Assembly: GCF_027887165.1 (NCBI RefSeq)
Contig: NC_077227.1
Span: forward strand, 72,041,271-72,105,270
Length of the DNA stretch: 64,000 nt
Source: Monodelphis domestica
Lineage: Eukaryota > Chordata > Mammalia > Didelphimorphia > Didelphidae
Direction of reading: 5' to 3'
Position numbers and translations under genes: made by a program. The notes under the pieces are model-generated. The model had not been told where the DNA came from and searched no databases. It saw only the letters and a program-made list of their open reading frames with translations. Within the stretch, counting starts at the first letter, position 1; every line of letters starts with the position of its first letter. This document shows, in pieces, positions 9,990 through 19,534 of the stretch.

Positions 9990-10975
9990 ATTGGGAGAAT
10001 ATATTAGATATGTTACTAGGGTAAAGTGAACAAGACTTAGCAACAGAATGGATATAGAGGGATGAGAAAGAAGAATCATGGATGACTGGGAAGATGGTAA
10101 TGTTCTCTACAGTAATAGGAAAGTTGGGGAGATGAGAAGGCTTGGGGTAAAAGATAATAAGCTATGTACTGGACATGTTGACTTTAAGATGTTTATGTGA
10201 CACCCTATTTGAGATGTCTAAAAGGCAATTGAAAATTCAAGACTAGAAGTTAGGAGATAGGTTAGGAATTATTACCACAGAGATGATAATTGAATACATG
10301 GAAGGAATTGAGTTTGCTAAGTGAAATAGGATGGGAAGGGAAGGGAAGGGAAGGGAAGGAAGAGAAGGGAAGGGAAGGGAAGGGAAGGGAAGGGAAGGGA
10401 AGGGAAGGGAAGGGAAGGGAGGGGAAGGGAAGGGAAGGGAAGGGAAGGGAAGGGAAGGGAAGGGAAGGGAAGGGAAGGGAAGGGAAGGGAAGGGAAGGGA
10501 AGGGAAGGGAAGGGAAGGGAAGGGAAGGGAAGGGAAGGGAAGGGAAGGGAAGGGAAGGGAAGGGAAGGGAAGGAGGAAGGGAAGGGAAGGGAAGAGTCTT
10601 GGGACATAGCCACACTTAGTGAGCATGATTTAGATAAAAATTCAGCAAAGAAGGACAAAAAGGAGAGGTTAGACAGGTGGAAAACAAAGAGAAAGGAATA
10701 TCATTAAAAATATAGGGAGAAGAGAGTATCAAGAAGAAGGTAATCAACAGTGTCAAAGACTACAGAGGTCAAGTAGGATAAAGCCTGAGAAAAGGCCATT
10801 AGATTTGGCAATTAAGAGATCCCTGGTAACTTTGGTAAGAACTGGTTCAGTAGAATGATGAGGTCTGAAACCAGACTACATAGAAGAAAATTAAAGAAAA
10901 GGAAGTAGAGAGGATTTATGAACCTGAGACAATGAACAACTGGCCATTCTTTCAAAGAGCCATCTGATCACTGCA
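9990..10975 (-). mobile_element. L2 LINE reverse-transcriptase region, antisense, split by microsatellite
   Basis: The plus strand carries reversed L2 coding sequence: 'tggacatgttgactttaaga', 'tagagatgataattgaatac' in decayed form, and after the microsatellite 'gacatagccacacttagtg', 'caacagtgtcaaagactac' and 'ggccattagatttggcaa'. On the minus strand, pieces read AKSNGLFS, then ILLDL, then DTVD, as in the L2 RT, but with stops and frame breaks. A (GGGAA)n tract at 10333-10594 interrupts it. Confidence 0.8.
10333..10594. repeat. (GGGAA)n microsatellite, ~52 units
   Basis: Nearly pure 5-bp repeat over about 262 bp, with small interruptions near 10358-10368, 10417-10424 and 10571-10577. A 5-bp unit without stops leaves several frames open on both strands, such as the repetitive Gly-Arg-Glu-Gly-Lys and Pro-Ser-Leu-Pro-Phe type peptides. 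None of these is a gene. Confidence 0.97.
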
Positions 10976-10997
10976 AATTTGAAAAAGAAGAATTTGG

Positions 10998-11205
10998 AAG
11001 CAGCTGCGAAGTTCAGTGTGGATTGAGAGCCAGGTCCAGAAATGAGGGGTCCTTGGTTCAAATCTGTCCTCAGACACTTCCTAGCTGTGTGACCCTGGGC
11101 AAGTCATTTAACCCCAATTACCTGACCCTTACCACTCTTCTGCCCTGGAACCAATATTTAGTATTGATTCCAAGACAGAAATTAAGAGCTTAAAAAAAAG
11201 AAAAG
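10998..11205 (+). mobile_element. SINE1_MD-type SINE, sense
   Basis: Full order present: head 'gtggattgagagccaggtcc', B-box-like 'ggttcaaatctg', 'agctgtgtgaccctgggcaa', 'cttaccactcttctgccc', and an A-rich tail near 11190-11205. Confidence 0.85.
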
Positions 11206-11617
11206 GAATACTTTTAGAGCTAAGATTTGAAAAGAATCTTTCTGCCTCCCAATATGCAGTAAAACAAGAATGCACACCAGCTGAGTGAGAGGGAGTGGAA
11301 AATTATCTGCCATAAATAGTCACTAAATGTGTCAATATTGATACTGTATATTAACAAAGTCTTTTTAAATTTGGCCTTGGATTGTTTTTCTTGGGAAAGT
11401 GTCCAAAAGGTACAAACCTATTAGCAGGAAGTTTTCTCACTCTGGCAGTCTTGCTCCATCCTAAGGTTTCTACTGCAAGCAAAGTCAGGCTAAAAGGGTT
11501 TGTAATAATTTGTGCCTATTAGAAGTCACTAAGGGTAGCAAACACTTCTGAAAGGGATTATAAATTGTTGGTCGTTACCTTTGTAAATTCACTCAATTAT
11601 ACCACATTAGTGACTGC
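11206..11617. other. No recognisable feature
   Basis: Unique-looking DNA leading up to the inverted-repeat structure. No family or coding signal recognised. Confidence 0.45.
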
Positions 11618-11731
11618 TCTGAAGGTTAAAAATGTTCTTGTTGCTTTTTGTTTATTGCTAAGATTCTGAAATTGACAAAACTAGCACAGATATAGTGGTA
11701 GATGGGAGTGGGAGAAACCCTCCACCATCCT
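11618..11731 (+). repeat. Left arm of ~110-bp inverted repeat
   Basis: Its reverse complement matches 12421-12528 along its whole length. By eye there are three mismatches and one 6-base indel (TAGCAC near 11683-11689) over about 108 aligned bases, close to 97% identity. The flanks diverge sharply at both ends. It belongs to no repeat family I recognise. Confidence 0.9.
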
Positions 11732-12420
11732 AGATAACCCATGAAAAGTAATAGTTTCTTTGTTGTCTCATATCTTGAAAAGCCTTTTGCAACAGAAAAA
11801 AATGTTTTACATCTGGCCCTTTAAGAGTTGCCTCCTCCCTTCAGTAAGAGTGGTTTCTTTTGGCTGTGGTGTTTCTAGGCAGATTAGTTGCACTCAACAC
11901 TGCTCTCAAAATGGCTGCTTTCCACAGTCACACAGGTTTTTGAAATGTATGTAGGCCCAATTTCTCTGAAACTTTTCTGACACCTCCAACTGCCTTCTTT
12001 TTCCCAAATTCTTGACAAAATAAGTTGGAAAACCTAACTGGCTCTGCCAAAAACTGTAATATTTATTGGGAAAGATGGGAAATTGAAAAAACAGGGGATA
12101 AGGAGGGTTTGTAGCAGGGAATGGAGAAGTTTAAGGGACAGAGGGAATATTGCTACTGGTGAGGCAAAGATGAGAGATGCCCCCTGCCAAGAGGCAGAAG
12201 CTGGGGTCTGATAAGGACCGTTTGTTGTTGAATGACTGAGCTGATGTTCAGCTCCCTCAATGCCCAGAAAAGATAGTCCACTTATCTGACTGCGATATTC
12301 TAATAAGAGAAATTTTAATAACCAGTTTGGATTGGAGAGATATCAGGGGAAAAGGGAAGAGGGAGATCCCTAAATAAGGTTGGAGTTTTTTTCAGCTTTG
12401 GAGCTGAGGCCAGGCCTCAC
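11732..12420. other. 689-bp spacer between the inverted arms
   Basis: Contains no recognised repeat and no convincing open frame. The inner sequences next to the two arms do not match each other, so the inverted homology ends at the arm boundaries. Confidence 0.6.
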
Positions 12421-12528
12421 AGGCTGGTGGAGGGTTTCTCCCACTCCCATCTACCACTATATCTGTTTTGTCAATTTCAGAATCTTAGCAATAAACAGAA
12501 AGCAACAAGAACACTTTTAACCTTCAGA
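12421..12528 (-). repeat. Right arm of ~110-bp inverted repeat
   Basis: Partner of 11618-11731. The outer flanks show ACTG next to each arm (11613-11616 and 12527-12530), but the spacing is not exact, so a target-site duplication is not established. Confidence 0.9.
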
Positions 12529-12860
12529 ACTGTTTGGACCTGTGTCTTTGAGCTGAACCAAGTAGAGACACTCCTAATCCAGACTGGGAAGCCAAAGGTC
12601 CTCCCACCTCCAACACCAGGAAGGAAGTAAAGCCGGCAGGAAGGAAGTGCTAGTCCCAAGACCCAACCGCCACTCCCAGTTCCCCTTCCCCACCAACTGT
12701 CAGTCTTGACAATCTTCCTCTCTATGGATATTCCCATTGTTGCTTATTCCAACACAGTAGTAGAAAGTTCAGAACTTGTTCTTGTTTCCTTTCCACACTT
12801 AGAATGCCTAGTTTAATTCAAAGTCCAACTCCCATACCTTGTCCCTTGGGAAGTTCTTGC
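12529..12860. other. No recognisable feature
   Basis: Unique-looking DNA, with short open frames on both strands that lack any family resemblance. Confidence 0.4.
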
Positions 12861-12869
12861 TTCGTTCTT

Positions 12870-13135
12870 CGTGTTTGTGTCCATAAGGCATAGCATAATA
12901 ACTGGCACATAGTATGTCCTCAGTGAATGTTTGTTGATTAACTGTTTGATTCTTGATCTTTTAATGCTCTCTCCTTGATCAAATATGCTTGTATTTCCTT
13001 ATCTGCTTATAAGGTCCATTACTGAGAAGAAGGTAAGCTCCTTGAAAGCAGAGGTTGTTTTAGTCCCACCAGAATGCCTGAATCATAGACCAACAAATAC
13101 TCAATAAATATTTGCTGAATCAAATTAACTTGAAT
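12870..13135 (+). mobile_element. Two L2 3'-end pieces, sense
   Basis: The first ends in 'ggcacatagtatgtcctcag' and 'tgaatgtttgttgatt'. The second has 'gtaagctccttgaaagcaga' then 'actcaataaatatttgctga'. Both show the L2 3' UTR ending. Confidence 0.7.
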
Positions 13136-13149
13136 TGACATGACCATAT

Positions 13150-13275
13150 GCTATCATAGATGAGGAAGTTGAAGGATAAAAACCTTTAGGTCTTAGTATC
13201 AACAAGGACTTTACTCCCAATATTTCATAGAAAATATAAGTGTGGAGTCAGGATTTGAATTCAAAGAGTCATGAG
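13150..13275 (-). mobile_element. MIR-like SINE fragment, antisense
   Basis: 'catagatgaggaagttgaag' through 'gagtcaggatttgaattc' follows the reversed MIR layout, but the copy is badly worn. Confidence 0.5.
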
Positions 13276-13289
13276 GTGCTTGCTTAGGA

Positions 13290-13361
13290 TATATATATGT
13301 ATAGTCATTCTCGATCACCGAGAGACTACCACTAATATATATATATATATATATATATATG
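13290..13361. repeat. (TA)n microsatellite with a 31-bp non-AT interruption
   Basis: Two TA runs, about 13291-13303 and 13336-13361, flank a short segment at 13304-13335 that holds a small CTCG/CGAG stem. Confidence 0.8.
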
Positions 13362-13429
13362 GTTATATATCAGTTATATATCAGATTTTTTAGATAGAGA
13401 ATTGGGGTTTTGTTCTGACTTTGCCATTT

Positions 13430-14225
13430 ATCAGTTGTTTGCCTTTGGTTCTGTGATAAAGGCAAGCCAGAAAGAGAGAACTTCAGGCTTGCAAACCAAG
13501 CTGGGGACCTGATCTGCAAAATCAAGGTGAAGATTCCATACAGAATGTTCCCAGGAGGAGAGGAGGAGGAGGCAGTTGAAGCTGACCAGGGGAGAAACTG
13601 GAACTTGAATTCTCTCTCTGGGGAGATTGACCAAGACAGGAGGCCAGCCTGGCTGTAGGGGAAGAAGCTGAGAACTAATATTAGCTTTGTCCCATGCTGA
13701 AGGACCCTTGAGGGGGGCTTCTGAAATTAGGCTGAGAGACCTTGGTGGATTTTGTAAATTGAAAGAAGAAAAGATTTTAGACAGTTGTCCTCCATCTCTC
13801 TGGCTGTCTTGGAGTCACAGCTGTGACTGGACTGATTTCCCAAATTTCTCCTACCCCTCATTATAGATTAGGGAAACCCTCATCCCTCTTATCTCAGTTT
13901 CCCACCTTATTGTTTCCCAATAAACCCCTTACCTGAGAAAGAAAAAGGAAGCCAAAGGCTTTAAGAAGTGGGTGGTTAAAGGAGGGAGTGAGGAAGGAGG
14001 AGGTTAGGAAATAGATTGATCTACTAGTCATCAATAGTGATCAGTAGGTAGACCCCAGAACATTCCCCTGTGGCAACATCCCTCTATCTCTAACAGCATC
14101 TCTTAGCATCTCTCTTTCTCTGAAGTAGTACCTCTATATCAATTATAACCAAGCGGCCCTCAGGTGTGTCCCCTACTAGTAGCAGCCCTCTAGTCACAAG
14201 CCAGAGTACCTAGTTATTACAACAA
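13430..14225 (+). mobile_element. Probable solo LTR of an endogenous retrovirus
   Basis: The region has LTR-like architecture: a mixed-composition 5' part, an AATAAA signal near 13919 after a TTATTGTTTCC context, and a long 3' part that ends in a ..ACAACA-type terminus near 14223. It resembles marsupial retroviral LTRs as I remember them. No internal retroviral genes lie beside it. Boundaries are approximate, and it is a worn fossil. Confidence 0.45.
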
Positions 14226-14339
14226 GAAATAGTTCACAACAAATTTACACTTTTATTATAGTTCTGAGCCTCTGATTCTTAATATCCTCAGCTACAAAAC
14301 AAGGTTAACAATCCATTCTCTGTCCATCTCAGTGTCCCA

Positions 14340-14460
14340 TTAATATGTGATATTTGCATGGCACTTCGAACTTTATAAAACATTTTGCATATATTATCTG
14401 AAGTCATGAATGGGTAAACACTGAAATTATGAAACACTATACAAAGGAGTAGGATTACTG
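14340..14460 (-). mobile_element. CORE-SINE fragment, antisense
   Basis: 'catggcacttcgaactttat' then 'acattttgcatatattatct' is the reversed 3' portion of a CORE-SINE. It is cut off at the polypyrimidine tract. Confidence 0.55.
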
Positions 14461-14515
14461 TTTTCTCCTAATCCTTCCTCTTCTTCCTCCTCCATCACCT
14501 CCTCCATTTTATCTA

Positions 14516-14753
<238 letters not shown>

Positions 14754-14789
14754 ATATATTTCATGATACTAAAGTAGATAGTAAAAATG

Positions 14790-15025
14790 TGTATAACACA
14801 ATGGCCTTGATGTTAGGGAAACAAGTTCTAATCTTTCCTTGGATGCTTATCAGCTATGTGACTCTCAGCAAATCATTCTTTCAGTCTCAATGTTCTTATC
14901 TGAAAAATAGGGACAAAATAGTACCTGGCTTACAGGACTTTTATGAGGCTCAAATGAGATAACATAGTAAATGTCTTCTCAAGCTTTAAAATTACATGTA
15001 AATATTAGCTATTATAACTGTTTTA
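14790..15025 (+). mobile_element. CORE-SINE (THER1/MIR-like), sense
   Basis: Nearly complete: 'cagctatgtgactctcagca', 'tcttatctgaaaaataggga', 'gtacctggcttacaggactt', 'gaggctcaaatgagataaca' and 'aatattagctattata'. This is the classic CORE-SINE order. Confidence 0.8.
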
Positions 15026-15029
15026 CAAA

Positions 15030-16340
15030 TGAGGTTACTGTGACTCAGAAATACGAGTTTCAAGTCAGGGTCAAGCAGTAATAAAAATAATGGAGTAGAA
15101 AAAGTTTATTTCCTATTTCTTTCCCCCATCCATTATTCTCCATCAATTTCTAAGGGCCCAGCCCTGATACTGACCCCAAGTAATCCCCTCCTTGGCCTAT
15201 ATCCCTAAGCAACACCCCATTTTCTAGCTTTTCCTGAATTCTTCTCTCATCAAAATGTACCTCCAATGCACTTCTGGTTTTTCTAAGGGCCCTGCTCTCT
15301 ACTTAGTAGTTAGTTAGTAATCTATTTCTGAGTTTTATGGGTACACATGCACTAATGTGTCAATTCTCTAAGGTAAGATACTTGTATTTTTAAAGGGGGC
15401 CTCCTCCTGGAAACACATATGAATTACTATCCTGCCTGGATATTCCAGGCACCTGTGGTTGATCATTGAAGGACAGTGTGTATATGGAGTCAGTCAGGGC
15501 TTCCAGTGTCCCTCAAATCACAGTAGGTGGGCAGAAGCCTGATTTGAAAACATGGAATTCTAGTAGTTCACCAATTAAAGTGATTTCTGCTCAGCCAAAA
15601 GGAGGCTATACTATTTTCTTCATGTTTTTCATCATCTTTATGGCCACAGCCTAAGCCCCTGGTTCATTTCCAAAGTTGTCTCATCTGTCAAAGCCAAGTT
15701 TCCAACCTCTGTCTCACCAGGTTGTCAAGTCTAGAAAATGTTAACTTTGGTGGTGGCTCCTAATTATGTCCAGCCATGGTTATATCTGCTAAACTGGATT
15801 ACCATCTGGAGGTTTAGTAACTCATTTTAAATAAATAGTGACTAACCTTTAAAGGAAAAAATAGTATTCAAAGCACTGTTTCATTCCACACAGTGACTAT
15901 TCCAAGCCTTTTCCTCTCCTGTCAAGTCCTCCACTGTACCTCCACCTACTACACTTATAACAGAAGACTTAGCCTCCCTCTACCAGCTGATGGGAGCTCC
16001 TGAAGCTTCCCTACTTTTTCTCCTTAAACTTCTTAGCATAATCACTCACTCTTTCCTCTCCATTCATTTGAGGAAGAGATGCCCATTATCTTTGCTGAAC
16101 ATGATTTTTTTTAACTGTTAGAGATGTGAGAGGAAAAGGAGGACAAGAGAAAATGAGAGAAAGTGTTTCTAATCAAAGAGAAAATGTGGATATTTTAGAC
16201 ATTTTGGAGCCTCACCTATAGAAATGCATACTGTTCTTACTTGAGAAAATGGTTCATTGGCTTCTGCTCTAGGTTCAGGATCCATGAGGAATGTCAGGAA
16301 TTTAGTGAGAACAGAGAGGGGAAAAGATGTGTGTGGAAGT
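15030..16340. other. Mostly unique DNA
   Basis: A short reversed MIR scrap may lie at 15026-15080. The remainder shows no recognised repeat or gene. The 129-codon minus frame at 16169-16558 reflects the purine-rich tract beside it. Confidence 0.4.
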
Positions 16341-16344
16341 TGGG

Positions 16345-16430
16345 AAAATGGAGCAGACAGAGACAGAGAAATGGAAAGAGAGAAAGAGAAACCAAGAGAG
16401 AAGGATAGAGGAAGAGCCAGAGAGAACATC
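16345..16430. repeat. Purine-rich (GA)-like tract
   Basis: Dominated by AGAGA and GAGAAA units. Open frames on both strands here are compositional. Confidence 0.7.
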
Positions 16431-16959
16431 AAAAACTCTAGCCCTACCACAACCTCTATTTTCCCCACTGACTGGCATTGATCAAAAGGCCAAGACGTGC
16501 CTTTACCAAAAGCACCCTCATTTGACACTAAATAACTCTGGAGATTTACAAGCATCATTGGGGTGAGTAGTTACTCATTCCAAGACTCGTGGTCTTTTGT
16601 TCTTTCTTTTTATAAAACTTTCTTCAGAAAAATTGGGAACTGTGGACTTATAAGTAGAAAGCCCATTTCAGAAGACAATGGCTAGGGAAAAACATGGGGG
16701 ACCATTTCATGTAAAGATTTTCTGGATGGAGGCTATGAATTAAGAGAAGGAAGAAATCCTTCAAAATGTGCCTGGGACGTTCAAAAATGAGGATCTAAAA
16801 ATCAAATATTTACATACCCCCCCCCACACATACCCTCCCTTTATCATTCAATATCATCTAGCTAGCTCACCTTTCAATGTTAAATTTTATGGGGGAAAAA
16901 GCTAGCTAGCTATACCCATTTTCCCTATTTTCTCCTCAATCCCTAATAATTTTCTATAT

Positions 16960-17265
16960 ACTTTATTAGACTATATGGCTTACTAAAACTGTTTACTCCA
17001 AGGTTACCAATGTCCTACTAATTGACATATACAGTTGTTGTTGTTTTCAGAAGTGCTCCACTGTAGAGCCTCTGATACTACTGACCACCCATTGCTTTTT
17101 TTTTAAACTCACTGCCTCCTTGGTTTTATAACCTCTACTATACTCTCATGTCTTCTACCTTCCTCTAACCATTCCTACTCTGTCTTTTTCATGGATTCTT
17201 CCTTATCTTCTTAACCACTTAAGATGAATACTCTGCCATGGTTATGTTCTTCTCTACTATGTTCT
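16960..17265 (+). mobile_element. L2 LINE reverse-transcriptase fragment, sense
   Basis: 'caaggttaccaatgtcctac' corresponds to the L2 KVTNDLL motif. The segment near 17070-17100 reads like SDTTDHPLL, as in the L2 AFDTVDHSLL block, and the following sequence keeps the L2 order. It points opposite to the L2 copy just downstream. Confidence 0.55.
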
Positions 17266-17469
17266 CTTTGTTTTTAGACCCTTACCTTCCACCTTAGAAT
17301 CAGTGCTATGTATTGGTTCTGAGGAAGAAGAGCAGTAAGGGCTAGGCACTGGGGATTAAAGTGACTTGCCCAGGGTCACACAGCTAGGAAGGGTATAAGC
17401 ACAGATTTTAACCCAGGACCTACCATCTCTGGGCCTGGCTCTCAATCCACTGAGCTGCCTGGTTGCCTC
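17261..17469 (-). mobile_element. SINE1_MD-type SINE, antisense
   Basis: Reversed tail 'acccttaccttccaccttag', then 'gcagtaagggctaggcactg', 'gtgacttgcccagggtcaca' and reversed head 'ctctcaatccactgagctg'. CTACTAT lies at both edges (17254-17260 and 17470-17476) and may be the target-site duplication. Confidence 0.85.
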
Positions 17470-17677
17470 CTACTATATACTATTATTCTTATATATTGTA
17501 TGTAAGTCAGTCAGTAAACATTTAAGTGTTCACTATATGCCAGCAGAGTACTAAGCACTGGGGAAATGATGAAAAACAAAGGCATTCTGTGTCCTGAAGG
17601 AGCTCAGAGTCTAATAGGGAGATGATATGCAAACCAATGTACAGACAAAATGTAGAAAAGATCAATGGGAGGTAATT

Positions 17678-17908
17678 AACATGGTAGCAGACCTGGAATC
17701 GGAAAGACCTGAGCTCATATCTGGCCTTAGACACTAGCTGTGTGACCTTGGGTGAGTCACTTTACCCTGTTTGCCTCATTTTTTCTCATCTGCAAAATGA
17801 ACTGGAGAAGGAAATCACAAACCACACCAGGATATTTGCTGGAACAGCCTCAAGTGAGATCACAAAGAGTTGGGCATGATTAAAACCACTGAACAACAGC
17901 AACCATGA
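17678..17908 (+). mobile_element. MAR1-type SINE inside L2, sense
   Basis: Has 'gtgtgaccttgggtgagtca', 'ctgtttgcctcattttttct', 'aactggagaaggaaatcaca', and the RTE-like tail 'cacaaagagttgggcatgat' ending in an ACAACAGCAAC run. L2 sequence continues on both sides, so it entered an existing L2 copy. Confidence 0.85.
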
Positions 17909-18097
17909 AGAGAGTAAAGTCGTTAAAATGAATGGGGATTGCTTCATGTAGAAGGGAGAATTTTAACTGGAAGGTGAAGAAAGTTAGGGAAGTCAAGAAG
18001 AAGGGACAAAGAGAAAGAGCATTCCATGCATGGAAGCTATGTCTTCTCCCTTTGATCAATCTTACATGTATAAAAATGGAAGTACTGGTTGTACTGG

Positions 18098-18220
18098 TCC
18101 AGTAGAGAGGGGAGGGAAGAAAGGTGATAATACCTGCCTCCTACCTGCCTGAAAGAACCTAAATGAGGAGTGAGACACTGCCTGTGCAGGACTTTGAGAC
18201 CCCAGCTAGTTGACTGTGTA
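18098..18220 (+). repeat. Local direct duplication, copy 1
   Basis: Matches 19111-19227 closely: 'gggagggaagaaaggtgata', 'gagtgagacactgcctgtgc' and 'aggactttgagaccccagct'. Copy 1 has an extra 11 bases where CCTGCCT plus four bases is repeated (about 18132-18150). The flanks do not match. Confidence 0.85.
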
Positions 18221-18507
18221 CTAGAAGTGTAGTTTGGAGACAGAGAAAGTGAAGATGCAGAGAATCATTCAGAGGCTATTTCAGTAGTTCAAAGAGGTGG
18301 CAATGAGGAATGAAGATTATGGCTATGGGGATAGAAAAAAGAAGAGATGGGTTGCAGAAGCAGAATTGATGGAAATAATGGAAAAGGCGTCAAAGATAAC
18401 ACCCAGATTTTGAACACTGGAGACTGAGAAATGGCAAACTTCTGCCGAAAAGCAGTCATGATTTATGGGAACTGAGAACTGCCCTCCTGTTTGGTTACAA
18501 GCCACAT

Positions 18508-18875
18508 AAAATTGGAAAGACCGCTAATGATCATCTGGTCCCACTCCTCCTCTTCGGTTTCTAGAACATCCATTCAGATCTGGAAAGGATCATTGACATC
18601 ATCTAGTCCAATGCTGAAATTGAGCAGATGAAAGCACTAAGGTCAAGCTAGAGTGAGTGATATGTCCAAGTTCACACAAAGAATCAAAATTCAAACCCAA
18701 GACCTTCGAATTCCATTCCCTTATTCATGCTACACGATCCTGCCTCTTGATTAGGAAAATAAGAGAGAAGGGGATAGACTCGGCCAAGGACACATGCTGA
18801 ATTACTGGAAGAACCAACATTAGAAACCAGTCCCAATTCCCATTCCAGGATCTTTCCCACTACAGCCATCTCAGA
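18508..18875 (-). mobile_element. Run of antisense MIR-like SINE fragments
   Basis: Successive reversed MIR pieces: a short one at 18508-18570, one at about 18575-18745 ('ggaaaggatcattgacatca', 'gtccaagttcacacaaagaa'), and one at about 18750-18875 ('aacattagaaaccagtccca'). Confidence 0.55.
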
Positions 18876-19110
18876 TCCTCTAAGGTTGCTAAAAAGAGTT
18901 TATTGTAAAAGGCGCCAAACAAGAATGTCTTCCCTGAATTTGGTAGTGGCTGAGTATCTCTTAAAATCTAAACGACACAGTCCCAATTTCATTTTCTCTT
19001 TGCCATGAACAAAAGCAGTCATCATTGTAATGACTCCCAGGCTCCAATTCAACAACTGGAAGTTGGAACGTTGCCCCAACTCATTAGTAGAGTGACTTAA
19101 CCAACTGAGT

Positions 19111-19227
19111 TCCAGTAGAGAGAGCAAGGGGAGGGAAGAAAGGCGATAATACCTGCCTGAAAGAACCTAAAGGAGGAGTGAGACACTGCCTGTGCAGGAC
19201 TTTGGGACCCCAGCTAATGGACTATGA
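19111..19227 (+). repeat. Local direct duplication, copy 2
   Basis: Second copy of the 18098-18220 block, about 1,010 bases downstream, in the same orientation. It lacks the 11-base internal duplication, and AGAGCAAG is added near its start. Confidence 0.85.
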
Positions 19228-19424
19228 TGTATGAGCTTTGAGTTATAAGGTCTCATTTTCCAATCCAGCCAAGTTTTCTCAGAACACTGCCTTGGAGGCC
19301 AAGAACGCCCCATAGTTATTCTCATCCCTGAGGTAGGTTTTTTTTTTTTATTATGTGTTAAGTTTGAAGGGGGAAAATCGCTCCAGCTGTTGAGTTGTCC
19401 AAGGCAAAGGAATTATAGGAGATT

Positions 19425-19530
19425 GTAATTTATTATTTGCTGAGTGCCAACTGTGGGCTTTGCTCTACGCCATAATGTGCAGAGGTGTGGTTCCTGCCCA
19501 AAGGGCTCAGGGTCCAACACCCACAGCTAA
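19425..19530 (-). mobile_element. L2/MIR 3'-end fragment, antisense
   Basis: 'tttgctgagtgccaactgtg' through 'cccaaagggctcagggtcca' is the reversed L2-type 3' terminus. Confidence 0.5.
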
Positions 19531-19534
19531 TATA

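Larger units (their letters stand above)
17508..18500 (-). mobile_element. L2 LINE, antisense, disrupted
   Basis: 'gtcagtaaacatttaagtgt', 'gagtactaagcactggggaa' and 'ggagctcagagtctaatagg' form the reversed L2 3' UTR. After a MAR1 insertion the L2 sequence resumes ('gcattccatgcatggaagct'). From about 18240 the reversed RT region follows ('gtcaaagataacacccagat'). A block near 18050-18235 is not L2 and includes one copy of a local duplication. Confidence 0.7.

Noticed and set aside
10333-10594. CRISPR-like array
   Set aside because: A simple 5-bp tandem repeat without spacers, in a mammalian genome.
10243-10658. Several long open frames on both strands
   Set aside because: They come from the 5-bp (GGGAA)n repeat, which lacks stops in most frames and gives only repetitive peptides.
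13290-13361. Hairpin element inside the (TA)n tract
   Set aside because: Only a 4-5 bp stem (CTCG/CGAG); too weak to call.
16169-16566. Overlapping frames of 74-129 codons on both strands
   Set aside because: Overlapping frames in a GA-rich tract; compositional.
16858-16912. Repeated CTAGCTAGC palindromes
   Set aside because: Two short palindromic tracts about 40 bases apart; no further structure and no known site.
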